Assembly (NCBI GenBank): GCA_002418775.1 | Contig: DIEU01000020.1 | Location: 1-39,377, forward strand | Direction of reading: 5' to 3' | DNA from: Firmicutes bacterium UBA5766 | GTDB lineage: Bacteria > Bacillota > Desulfotomaculia > Desulfotomaculales > Nap2-2B | Length of the DNA stretch: 39,377 nt | Translations under genes and position numbers: made by a program | The notes under the pieces: generated by a model | Told to the model about the DNA's origin: nothing | The model's database searches: none | Seen by the model: only the letters and a program-made list of their open reading frames with translations | Shown here: positions 32,940 to 39,377 of the stretch, piece by piece | Position numbering within the stretch: the stretch's first letter is position 1 | Layout: each line of letters opens with the position of its first letter

Positions 32940-33686
32940 GTGCGCTTAGAAGGAAAAGTAATCGTCGTAACCGGAGCAAGAATGGGTATTGGCGAAGGAG
33001 TAGCTATTACTCTGGCCAAAGATGGAGCCGATCTGTGCCTGGTCAGCCGGAAAATTTCCGAAGATGACGCTATTGTAAAAGCGTGCAAGGACCTTGGACG
33101 CAAGGTCATAGCTGTCAAGGCTGACGTGGGCAAGCGCTCCGAGGTGCAGGCTATGGTTAATCAGACAATGAGCGCCTTCGGGAAGATCGACGGCTTGTTC
33201 AACAATGCGGGAATAAGCAAGCCGCAAATGCTTCTGAAAATGACCGAAGAAGTATGGGATGATATTATCCGGATCAATCTCACAGGGACTTTTTACTGCA
33301 TTCAGGCCGTGGCCAACACAATGCTGGAAAGGAAGACCGGTTCTATTATCAACGTTACTTCCTCAGCCGGCTTGATGGGCACAATAGGACAGGTAAATTA
33401 TACGGCAGCAAAGGGAGGGGTACACGCTTTAACCAAATCGGCAGCTAAGGAATTGGCCCGGTACAATATACGGGTGAACTGCATCTCCCCCATGGCGGAA
33501 ACTGATATGACCAAGGTGATTGCCACCGACCCCCGTTTTAAAGACAAGTACCTGGAGCGCATCCCGCTGGGAAGGTGGGCGTCGCCTAAGGAGATTGGAC
33601 CAGTTGTGTCATTCTTAGCCTCTGATGAATCATCATATGTAACCGGGCAGACCATCTGTGTGGACGGCGGTATGGTAATGCTTTAG
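32940..33686 (+). CDS. Short-chain dehydrogenase/reductase (beta-hydroxyacyl-CoA type)
   Basis: A 248-residue SDR. The cofactor motif is VTGARMGIGEG, NNAG is present, and the catalytic Ser, Tyr and Lys appear in NVTSSAGLMG and VNYTAAKGG. The C-terminal end SYVTGQTICVDGG is of FabG type. GTG start behind GGGGGAAAG. It would oxidise or reduce a 3-hydroxyacyl thioester. Placed before a thiolase and a DUF35 protein, it may supply the 3-oxoacyl-CoA that the thiolase cleaves, as BbsCD does for BbsAB in benzylsuccinate degradation. FabG-like roles remain possible. Confidence 0.85.
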   Translation: MRLEGKVIVVTGARMGIGEGVAITLAKDGADLCLVSRKISEDDAIVKACKDLGRKVIAVKADVGKRSEVQAMVNQTMSAFGKIDGLFNNAGISKPQMLLKMTEEVWDDIIRINLTGTFYCIQAVANTMLERKTGSIINVTSSAGLMGTIGQVNYTAAKGGVHALTKSAAKELARYNIRVNCISPMAETDMTKVIATDPRFKDKYLERIPLGRWASPKEIGPVVSFLASDESSYVTGQTICVDGGMVML

Positions 33687-33718
33687 GCAAATAAATGTAA
33701 CTTATAGGAGGTTTGACG

Positions 33719-34876
33719 ATGCCTGATAAAGATGTGGCCGTTATTGGAGTAGGCCAGAGCGCTTTTGTGCGCGGTTATCCCGGCGGTATCCGGGAACTGT
33801 GTTTCGAAGCCTACAGGGAAGCTATGCAGGATGCAGGAATTCCCTCGAAAGAAATCAAAGCCTTAATAGTTTGTTGCGCTCCCGAGTACGATAAGCAGCG
33901 TAGTCCCTCGAGCCTGATTGACGAGTACCTGGGGCTAACCCCAGCGCCAGCCTTCATGGTTGAATCCCTGTGTTCCTCAAGCACGACAGGGTTTGCAATC
34001 GCTTACTCGTTTATTAAAAGCGGTCTTTACGATGTTGTTTGTGTCCTGGGATTCCAGAAAATGTCCGAAATTACCTCCCAGGATGTCCAGGAGCGCATGG
34101 GGCGCGGCGCTGACGTAATGTGGGAGTCGCCTTACGGAACATCCATGCCGGCGTATTACGCCATGTACGCCCAGGCGCATTTTGCCAACTTTGGCACAAA
34201 GCCGGATGACCTGGCCCTGGTTCGTGTTAAAGCGTCAACATACGGACAGTTAAATGAAAAGGCAGTCTACCGCAAGAAGGTTACTTTTGAGCAAGTAATG
34301 GAGTCAGGGCTTGTTTCCAGTCCCTTAAAAGTTATGGACTGCTGCGCAAATGCGGACGGATCCTCCTGTGTTATCTTAGCCTCGGCTGACAGGGCCAAGG
34401 AATTCAGCAAGAAGCCGGTTTGGGTTATGGGAGTCGGCCAATCCAACGCGCCGATGAACCTGGCTAGCAGGGAACACATGAGAGGCCTTGAGTGCGCGCG
34501 CATAGCTGGAGAAAAGGCCTATGCCATGGCCGGCGTAGGGCCGCATGATATCGACGTGGCCGAAGTTCACGACTGCTTCACCATTGCGGAAATTCTGGCC
34601 TACGAGGCTCTTGGCTTTGCCAAACCGGGAGAAGGTCCTCAGTTGATCCGTGATAAAGAAACATATCTCGAAGGCAAAATTCCGGTTAACGTAGATGGCG
34701 GGCTGCTGTCCAAGGGGCATCCTATCGGAGCTACAGGCGGTTCGCAGCTTAGGACGATTGTCATGCAGCTGCGCGGAGAGGCGGGCGCCATTCAGGCGCC
34801 GAACGCTGAAATCGGCCTCGTTCACAATATCGGCGGCGTAGGTATCTACGGGAACGTTATAATATTGGGGAGGTAG
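33719..34876 (+). CDS. Thiolase-family protein (SCP2/BbsB-like)
   Basis: A 385-residue thiolase-fold enzyme. Nucleophile region SLCSSSTTGFAIAYSFIKSG; C-terminal HDCFTIAEILAYEALG and GGLLSKGHPIGATGGSQ, with HNIGG near the end where classical thiolases have CxG. This is the SCP2-thiolase subgroup that works with a DUF35 partner. AGGAGG lies 6 bp before the ATG at 33719; a TTG at 33713 is less likely. The gene is followed at 6 bp by its DUF35 partner. It probably cleaves a branched or aromatic 3-oxoacyl-CoA; the substrate cannot be read from the sequence. Confidence 0.87.
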   Translation: MPDKDVAVIGVGQSAFVRGYPGGIRELCFEAYREAMQDAGIPSKEIKALIVCCAPEYDKQRSPSSLIDEYLGLTPAPAFMVESLCSSSTTGFAIAYSFIKSGLYDVVCVLGFQKMSEITSQDVQERMGRGADVMWESPYGTSMPAYYAMYAQAHFANFGTKPDDLALVRVKASTYGQLNEKAVYRKKVTFEQVMESGLVSSPLKVMDCCANADGSSCVILASADRAKEFSKKPVWVMGVGQSNAPMNLASREHMRGLECARIAGEKAYAMAGVGPHDIDVAEVHDCFTIAEILAYEALGFAKPGEGPQLIRDKETYLEGKIPVNVDGGLLSKGHPIGATGGSQLRTIVMQLRGEAGAIQAPNAEIGLVHNIGGVGIYGNVIILGR

Positions 34877-34882
34877 AACAAC

Positions 34883-35296
34883 ATGGGGTTTGAAAAGTTT
34901 GGACGGAAGAGCTTTACTGCAATTACAAAAGTAGGCGAGTACGTCGATAAGCTGGAAAGTGGCCAAGTATTCACAACCCATTGCCCCAAGTGCAACAAGA
35001 CCTATTTTCCTCCTAGGATGGACTGCCCGGGCTGCTTAAGCGGCTCTTTAGAATGGGTCAAGGTTCCTGACACGGGCAAGCTGGTTTCTTTTACAAACGT
35101 CAAATATGCTCCTACCGGCTTTGAGGGCGATCTGCCCTACCTGCTGGCGGTAGTGGATTTCGACGGCTTCAGGATGTTCGGGCGGCTGGTCAGTTCTATG
35201 CAGGGCACGGATATCAAAGTTGGCATGACCGTAAAACCGGTTGTGGTCAGTTATGAAAACGGCCAGATAGCCCATGAGTTTGTAGCTGCCGAATAA
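34883..35296 (+). CDS. DUF35 zinc-ribbon/OB-fold thiolase partner (BbsA-like)
   Basis: 137 residues. A rubredoxin-like zinc ribbon (CPKCNKTYFPPRMDCPGC) follows an N-terminal helix, and then an OB fold (GKLVSFTNVKYAPTGFEG, LLAVVDFDGFRMFGRL, GMTVKPVVVSYENG). Such proteins form obligatory complexes with SCP2-type thiolases or aldolases and help bind CoA. The benzoylsuccinyl-CoA thiolase BbsAB is a known example. It sits 6 bp after the thiolase gene, implying a stoichiometric complex. Confidence 0.88.
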   Translation: MGFEKFGRKSFTAITKVGEYVDKLESGQVFTTHCPKCNKTYFPPRMDCPGCLSGSLEWVKVPDTGKLVSFTNVKYAPTGFEGDLPYLLAVVDFDGFRMFGRLVSSMQGTDIKVGMTVKPVVVSYENGQIAHEFVAAE

Positions 35297-35330
35297 AGTT
35301 GGCCGTCATACATCAGGCGCATGAAAAAGT

Positions 35331-35422
35331 TATTGACTATTGACTATTGACTATTGACTATTGACTATTGACTATTGACTATTGACTATTGACTATTGAC
35401 TATTGACTATTGACTATTGACT
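35331..35422 (+). repeat. Heptanucleotide tandem repeat, 13 copies of TATTGAC
   Basis: A perfect 7-bp repeat over 91 bp plus one base, in the gap before oah/bamA. Each unit contains TTGAC(T), close to a sigma-A -35 box. Confidence 0.97.
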
Positions 35423-35446
35423 TGCTTGTGCACGGGATTTTATAAT
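35417..35446 (+). promoter_or_regulatory. Promoter of the benzoyl-CoA pathway genes
   Basis: -35 TTGACT (35417-35422, last repeat unit), 18-bp spacer, -10 TATAAT (35441-35446), about 45 bp before the oah start. Only the last unit is correctly spaced to the -10. Confidence 0.65.
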
Positions 35447-35490
35447 ACAACCAGATAAATTTTAAAAAATATACGGGGGAGTAGTAGCTA

Positions 35491-36624
35491 ATGGATATTA
35501 ACAAATGGCCGCGCGAATCTGGCGCAAAAGACCACAATCTTTTCGGAGATCAATGGTTTGGTACCGAAGCGCCCTGCGTAGTTTACGAGTTGAAGCCCAT
35601 TGTTGACCCGAAAGGAAATGCGATTGAAGGTGTAAACAGCGCCTGGATAACCTTGAACAACCCTGCGCAGTATAACTCCTACACCACAGAAATGGTCAAG
35701 GGAGTCATCGCTGGGTTCCACAAAGCTTCCATGGAACGCACGGTGGTTGCCGCAGTCTTCACTGGGGCCGGCAGCAACGCCTTCTGCACCGGCGGCAACA
35801 CAAAGGAATATGCCGAGTATTATTCCATGACCACTGAATACGGATACTATATGGATCTCTTCAACGGAATGGTTGACGCCATTTTAAACTGCAAAAAGCC
35901 GGTTATCTGCCGGGTAAACGGCATGCGTGTGGCAGGCGGCCAGGAAATCGGCGGCGCCTGCGACCTGGCAGTTTCCTCAGACATGGCCATCTTCGGACAG
36001 GCTGGGCCGAGGCACGGTTCCGCCCCGGTTGGCGGCGCATCAGACTTCCTGCCTTGGTACATTGGAGCTGAGCGGGGAATGTATAGTTGTGTTTCCTGCG
36101 AGATGATCAGCGCTTACAAGGCTGTCGACTGGGGTATGATCACCAATGCCGTCCCCGTATTAAAGAAGGGCGACCAGTTTATTCCCAATCCCAACGTAAT
36201 TACCGACAAGTATGTTGAGAACGGCCAGATCGTTTACGGTGACAACAAGACAGGCGCAGCGCTTGCCGAGGCGAGAGCTTTGGTCAAGGAATGCACAGTC
36301 GACTTCTCGCTCTTAGACGCCGAAGTCAACAGGCTGCTCTGGACCTTTACGAACCTCTTCCCCCACTGCTTGATGATGTCCATCGATGGCGTCCGGGCCA
36401 AAAAGAAGTTCTTCTGGGATCAGGCCAAGCTGCCTAACCGTCATTGGCTGTTAGCTAACATGATGTCGGAAGCTTACCTCGGATTCAACGCTTTTAACAC
36501 CAAGAAACTCACCGGCAAAGACGTCATTGACTTCATTAAGTATAGACAGCTGGGTAATGAGGGACATCCGTTCGATCAGGAACTGGTCGACACCGTCTTA
36601 GGCCCCCGTTTGGAAGGTAAATAA
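35491..36624 (+). CDS. oah: 6-oxocyclohex-1-ene-1-carbonyl-CoA hydrolase
   Basis: A 377-residue crotonase-family enzyme (Oah/BamA) that adds two waters to 6-oxocyclohex-1-ene-1-carbonyl-CoA and opens the ring to 3-hydroxypimelyl-CoA. The length and long N-terminal segment (HNLFGDQWFGTEAPC) are typical of BamA and not of ordinary enoyl-CoA hydratases. Oxyanion and active-site blocks: FCTGGNTKEYAEYY and NGMRVAGGQEIGGACDLAVS, then GQAGPRHGSAPVGGASDFLP. bamA is widely used as a marker for anaerobic aromatic degradation. A ribosome binding site (GGGGGAG) precedes the ATG. dch and had follow, which supports the call. Confidence 0.96.
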   Translation: MDINKWPRESGAKDHNLFGDQWFGTEAPCVVYELKPIVDPKGNAIEGVNSAWITLNNPAQYNSYTTEMVKGVIAGFHKASMERTVVAAVFTGAGSNAFCTGGNTKEYAEYYSMTTEYGYYMDLFNGMVDAILNCKKPVICRVNGMRVAGGQEIGGACDLAVSSDMAIFGQAGPRHGSAPVGGASDFLPWYIGAERGMYSCVSCEMISAYKAVDWGMITNAVPVLKKGDQFIPNPNVITDKYVENGQIVYGDNKTGAALAEARALVKECTVDFSLLDAEVNRLLWTFTNLFPHCLMMSIDGVRAKKKFFWDQAKLPNRHWLLANMMSEAYLGFNAFNTKKLTGKDVIDFIKYRQLGNEGHPFDQELVDTVLGPRLEGK

Positions 36625-36730
36625 CGATAACTAATGGGATAACAGGAGCTGATTTATGTCCAGCGCCTGGTATCCTTGGTTTATCCGGGTGATTTTTAAA
36701 AAAACTTCAGTTATAAGGGGTGAAATAATT

Positions 36731-37495
36731 TTGGCTTTTGAATTTCTTAAAGTCGGGAGCGAGAACGGTGTTATTATGATAACCCTTGCCCGCCCCCCTT
36801 TGAATGTTTTAACAATTCCCATGATGGAAGAAATAGTCGAGGCCTTTAAATGGGCGAAAGATGAGCCGGGCAGCATAGTAATCCTGGATGCCGAAGGAAA
36901 AGCATTCTCGGCGGGCGTGGATGTCGCCGACCATACCCCGGACAAGGTGGACAGCATGATCGACGTTTTTGACCGCCTTTTCCTGGCCATGGACGCAGTG
37001 GAAAAACCGATCGTCTGCCTGGTCAACGGCGCCGCGCTCGGCGGCGGCTGCGAAGTTGTACTTTTCTGCGACATAGTGGTCGCCTCGGAAAATGCCAAAC
37101 TCGGCCAGCCTGAAATCCAGGTGGGTGTTTTCCCGCCTGTCGCCTGTTTCCTGCTGCCCAAGCTTTGTTCCTGGCCGAGAGCAATGGATCTTCTCTTAAG
37201 CGGAGATGTAATCGGCGCCGAACAGGCCGAGAAGTTTGGCATAGTCAACAAAGTTCTTCCGGCGGATAATTTCAAAGAAAGCGCCATGGAATATTTAAAG
37301 AAGTTTACAGCACTGAGTCCGGTTGTCCTGGCCATGACCAAAAAAGCCGCCAGGGCCGGACTGGGGAAGGGTTTTGCAGAGGGCATCAAGGATATAGACA
37401 GCGTTTATCTTAAGGAACTTATGGTTACCGCCGATGCGCAGGAAGGGCTAAAGGCCTTTATGGAAAAAAGGCGCCCGGTCTGGCAGGGAAAATAG
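36731..37495 (+). CDS. dch: Cyclohexa-1,5-diene-1-carbonyl-CoA hydratase
   Basis: A 254-residue crotonase-fold enzyme (Dch/BamR) that hydrates the dienoyl-CoA product of benzoyl-CoA reductase to 6-hydroxycyclohex-1-ene-1-carbonyl-CoA. Visible: TLARPPLNVLTIPMMEEI, FSAGVDVADHTPDKVDSM, NGAALGGGCEVVLFCD and QPEIQVGVFPPVA. The frame is open from an ATG at 36656, but the 25 extra residues are not family-like. The TTG at 36731 (start of AFEFLKVGSENG) follows AGGGGTG and is preferred. It lies about 105 bp after oah. Confidence 0.92.
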   Translation: MAFEFLKVGSENGVIMITLARPPLNVLTIPMMEEIVEAFKWAKDEPGSIVILDAEGKAFSAGVDVADHTPDKVDSMIDVFDRLFLAMDAVEKPIVCLVNGAALGGGCEVVLFCDIVVASENAKLGQPEIQVGVFPPVACFLLPKLCSWPRAMDLLLSGDVIGAEQAEKFGIVNKVLPADNFKESAMEYLKKFTALSPVVLAMTKKAARAGLGKGFAEGIKDIDSVYLKELMVTADAQEGLKAFMEKRRPVWQGK

Positions 37496-37563
37496 CCTGT
37501 CTTTAAGCGGAAGGCATTGAGTTTTAAAGTGTTAAGTAAAAGTTATAAGGAGGAAATTATATA

Positions 37564-38634
37564 ATGGGTGTACCTTCAAAGATTGACACATGGCAAATGG
37601 TTGAACCCGGGAAATTACAGCGCACAAGCATTGATGTTCCGGAACTGCAGCCAGGCGAAGTGTTGGTAGAAGTCGCAGCCTGCGGCGTTTGCCACACTGA
37701 CGTTGGCTATTTTTATGATGGCGTACCAACTGTCAACAAGCCCCCTCTAACCCTCGGACACGAGATCAGTGGAGTGGTTGTTGCAGGAGAAGAAAAGCTG
37801 ATCGGCAAGGAAGTCATCATTCCGGCAGTCATGCCCTGCAACAAATGCGCAATCTGCGCTTCCGGCAGGGGCAACCGCTGCCTGGCGCAGAAAATGCCCG
37901 GCAACAGTCTGGGTATGTACGGCGGCTTCTCCAGTCATATCCCCGTTCCCGCAGAGGACCTTTGCGTAGTCGAAGACAGAAAAGGCATACCTTTGCAGTG
38001 GCTGGCGGTAGTGGCGGACGCGATTACCTCCCCCTACCAGGCGGCAGTTAAAGCAAAAGTTAAGGAAGGAGATCTTGTAATCATAACCGGCGCAACGGGC
38101 GGAGTCGGCACCTACTTGACCCAGATTGCAGGCGCAATGGGCGCCAAGGCGGTAGTAGCCATTGACCGCATCAAGGAAAAGCTGGAGCGTTCTTTAAGCT
38201 ATGGCGCAACCTGCGCAATCAACACGCAGGACAAAGACATGAAGGCCATTACTGCAGAGTTCCGTGCTTACTGCAAAGAAAATGGTCTTCCTCCCAACGT
38301 AGGGTGGAAAATCTTCGAGGTCACCGGGACAAAGATCGGCCAGGAAATTGCCCTGAATTTCCTCTCCTTTGTGGGTAAGATGATGGTTGTCGGATACTGC
38401 ATGCAGAAAGTTGAATACATGCTTTCCCGGCTGATGGCTTTTGACGCCGAAATCGAAGGGACATGGGGCTGCCTGCCCAAATACTATCCCGAAGTCCTGA
38501 AAATGGTTCTGGATGGAAAAATCAAGGTTGAACCATTCGTAGACGTACGGCCGATGAGCCAGATCGCCGCCGCTTTCGAAGAGACTCACGACGGCAAATT
38601 AATGAAGAGAATCGTTTTAACTCCTGATTTCTAA
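37564..38634 (+). CDS. had: 6-hydroxycyclohex-1-ene-1-carbonyl-CoA dehydrogenase
   Basis: A 356-residue zinc alcohol dehydrogenase (Had/BamQ) that oxidises 6-hydroxycyclohex-1-ene-1-carbonyl-CoA with NAD to the 6-oxo compound, the substrate of Oah. Catalytic zinc: CGVCHTDVGYF and GHEISG. Structural zinc: MPCNKCAICASGRGNRC. Rossmann motif: ITGATGGVGTYL, with VAIDR after it. AAGGAGG lies 9-10 bp before the ATG. The three genes cover the three consecutive steps after ring reduction, in the order hydrolase, hydratase, dehydrogenase. Confidence 0.94.
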   Translation: MGVPSKIDTWQMVEPGKLQRTSIDVPELQPGEVLVEVAACGVCHTDVGYFYDGVPTVNKPPLTLGHEISGVVVAGEEKLIGKEVIIPAVMPCNKCAICASGRGNRCLAQKMPGNSLGMYGGFSSHIPVPAEDLCVVEDRKGIPLQWLAVVADAITSPYQAAVKAKVKEGDLVIITGATGGVGTYLTQIAGAMGAKAVVAIDRIKEKLERSLSYGATCAINTQDKDMKAITAEFRAYCKENGLPPNVGWKIFEVTGTKIGQEIALNFLSFVGKMMVVGYCMQKVEYMLSRLMAFDAEIEGTWGCLPKYYPEVLKMVLDGKIKVEPFVDVRPMSQIAAAFEETHDGKLMKRIVLTPDF

Positions 38635-38640
38635 AATTAA

Positions 38641-38687
38641 CTTGATAAAAAAAGGGGGGCTTTGAAGAAAAGCCCTTTTTTATCAAG
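38641..38687 (+). terminator. Strong, probably bidirectional terminator after had
   Basis: A long hairpin with outer arms CTTGATAAAAAA and TTTTTTATCAAG, an inner GGGCTTT/AAAAGCCC stem and a GAAG loop. The T run is in the 3' arm, and an A run in the 5' arm makes it work on both strands. Confidence 0.85.
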
Positions 38688-38777
38688 CAAAGAAATTACA
38701 ATAATCCGTCTAGTATAAAATAAAGCAATACTATGACATTTGGTATTTAATAATATAGTTGTAATGGAGGTAAATAC

Positions 38778-39377
38778 ATGAAAAAGGATCTTCATTCAAT
38801 TTTTTATCCACGCAGCGCCGCTGTTTTAGGAGCAGTTGACACACCGGACAGGGTCGGTTTTAACATTCTTGAAAGTATAGTTTACGGCGGTTTTAATGGG
38901 CCCTTATATCCGATACACCCAAAACTCAAGAATATCCTGGGGTACGATGTGTACCCCAGCCTGGATAAGGCGCCCGGTCACGTTGATGTGGCGGTAATCG
39001 CGCTGAACCAGTTCAGTACTGTGGAAGTTCTGGAGGAATGCGCGCGCTGCGGCGTCAAAGGGGTTGTCAGCGTTGCCGGCGGGTTCGGGGAAATGGGCGA
39101 AGAAGGAGTAAAACTTGAGAACAAGCTTTCTGAAAGGGCGAACGAGCTCGGCATACCCCTGATTGGCCCCAATACCCTCGGATTTATCAACGATGACGGA
39201 AATTTCTACGCCACTTTTTATCCCTTGAGGTTATTCAAGGGCGGGGTTTCAATTATTTCTCAAAGCGGCGGTATGGGCCTGACGATTATGCAAAAATCCC
39301 TCGACGAGATGATGGGTATGAATAAATGGATCGGGGTCGGAAACCGGGCAGCGCTTGAGTTCTCCGATTATTTAGCC
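38778..39377 (+). CDS. ADP-forming acyl-CoA synthetase (CoA-binding domain), cut by right edge
   Basis: The first 200 residues of a protein of the ADP-forming acetyl/acyl-CoA synthetase family. It begins MKKDLHSIFYPRSAAVLGA; DRVGFNILESIVYGGFNGPLYPIHP and GIPLIGPNTLGFIN belong to the CoA-binding domain. ISQSGGMGLTIM starts the succinyl-CoA-ligase-like domain. The phospho-histidine part and the ATP-grasp domain, if fused, lie beyond the window. ATGGAGG precedes the ATG. It stands after the had terminator. Such enzymes can make ATP from acetyl-CoA or another acyl-CoA, fitting the end of benzoate breakdown. A protein acetyltransferase of Pat type is less likely at this length. Confidence 0.82.
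   Translation, partial: MKKDLHSIFYPRSAAVLGAVDTPDRVGFNILESIVYGGFNGPLYPIHPKLKNILGYDVYPSLDKAPGHVDVAVIALNQFSTVEVLEECARCGVKGVVSVAGGFGEMGEEGVKLENKLSERANELGIPLIGPNTLGFINDDGNFYATFYPLRLFKGGVSIISQSGGMGLTIMQKSLDEMMGMNKWIGVGNRAALEFSDYLA

Noticed and set aside
32630..33133. Minus-strand reading frame across the SDR start (167 codons)
   Set aside because: Half of it lies opposite the SDR coding region and the rest in AT-rich intergenic DNA; the translation is low-complexity and without recognisable domains.
35331..35422. CRISPR-like array
   Set aside because: It is a simple 7-bp tandem repeat without spacers and has no cas genes nearby.
36631..37389. Long antisense reading frame opposite dch (252 codons)
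   Set aside because: It is the reverse-strand shadow of a strongly conserved gene, with no ribosome binding site and a composition typical of an antisense frame.

Overview
The window looks like chromosomal DNA of a strictly anaerobic, low-to-mid-GC Firmicute of the Desulfotomaculum/Pelotomaculum (Peptococcaceae) type. The grounds are the gene content: HdrA-MvhD electron-transfer proteins, benzoyl-CoA ring-cleavage genes, an orange-protein-like metal-cluster island and split FeoB. Shine-Dalgarno sites are strong and TTG/GTG starts are frequent. The genus cannot be fixed from the sequence alone.

Layout. 1-357: frameshifted transposase remnant running off the left edge. 358-2697 (-): pabB-pabC for p-aminobenzoate (folate), behind a leader carrying an intrinsic terminator. 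2970-6341 (-): a 5'-truncated double-unit hdrA, mvhD, and directly behind them a 95-nt tRNA-Cys(GCA) built like a selenocysteine tRNA. 6686-7555 (+): metF, preceded by a tandem repeat containing Shine-Dalgarno motifs. 7739-13859 (+): an island of small Gly-rich proteins, two DUF134 regulators, an IscU-like scaffold with an apparent AUU start, an Mrp/NBP35 ATPase, two NifX/orange-protein-family proteins and two ferredoxin-inserted MinD ATPases. It resembles the Desulfovibrio orp gene set. 14043-17084 (+): a MarR regulator, split FeoB (GTPase and membrane permease) and a zinc-ribbon FeoA.

17265-25029: surface polysaccharide genes: a secreted multidomain protein, an O-antigen polymerase/ligase fused to a GT4 glycosyltransferase, a second GT4 and a Wzx-type flippase. 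A REP-associated tyrosine transposase element (25016-26041) with 38-bp inverted ends follows, and a solo copy of its end sits at 22020-22057. 26027-32608 (-): signalling block of two paralogous response-regulator/HD-GYP proteins, a NarL-type response regulator and its cytoplasmic GAF histidine kinase.

32940-39377 (+): aromatic catabolism. An SDR, a thiolase and a DUF35 zinc/OB protein (arrangement reminiscent of bbsCD-bbsB-bbsA) precede the lower benzoyl-CoA pathway genes oah/bamA, dch/bamR and had/bamQ. An ADP-forming acyl-CoA synthetase gene is cut by the right edge. Together these would convert cyclohexadiene-carbonyl-CoA to 3-hydroxypimelyl-CoA and on to smaller acyl-CoAs. No benzoyl-CoA reductase genes are in the window. 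A 13-copy heptanucleotide repeat lies before bamA, and its last copy forms the -35 box of a good promoter.

The most unusual items are the Sec-like tRNA-Cys downstream of hdrA-mvhD, the orange-protein-like island with its AUU-started scaffold gene, and the (TATTGAC)13 promoter repeat.
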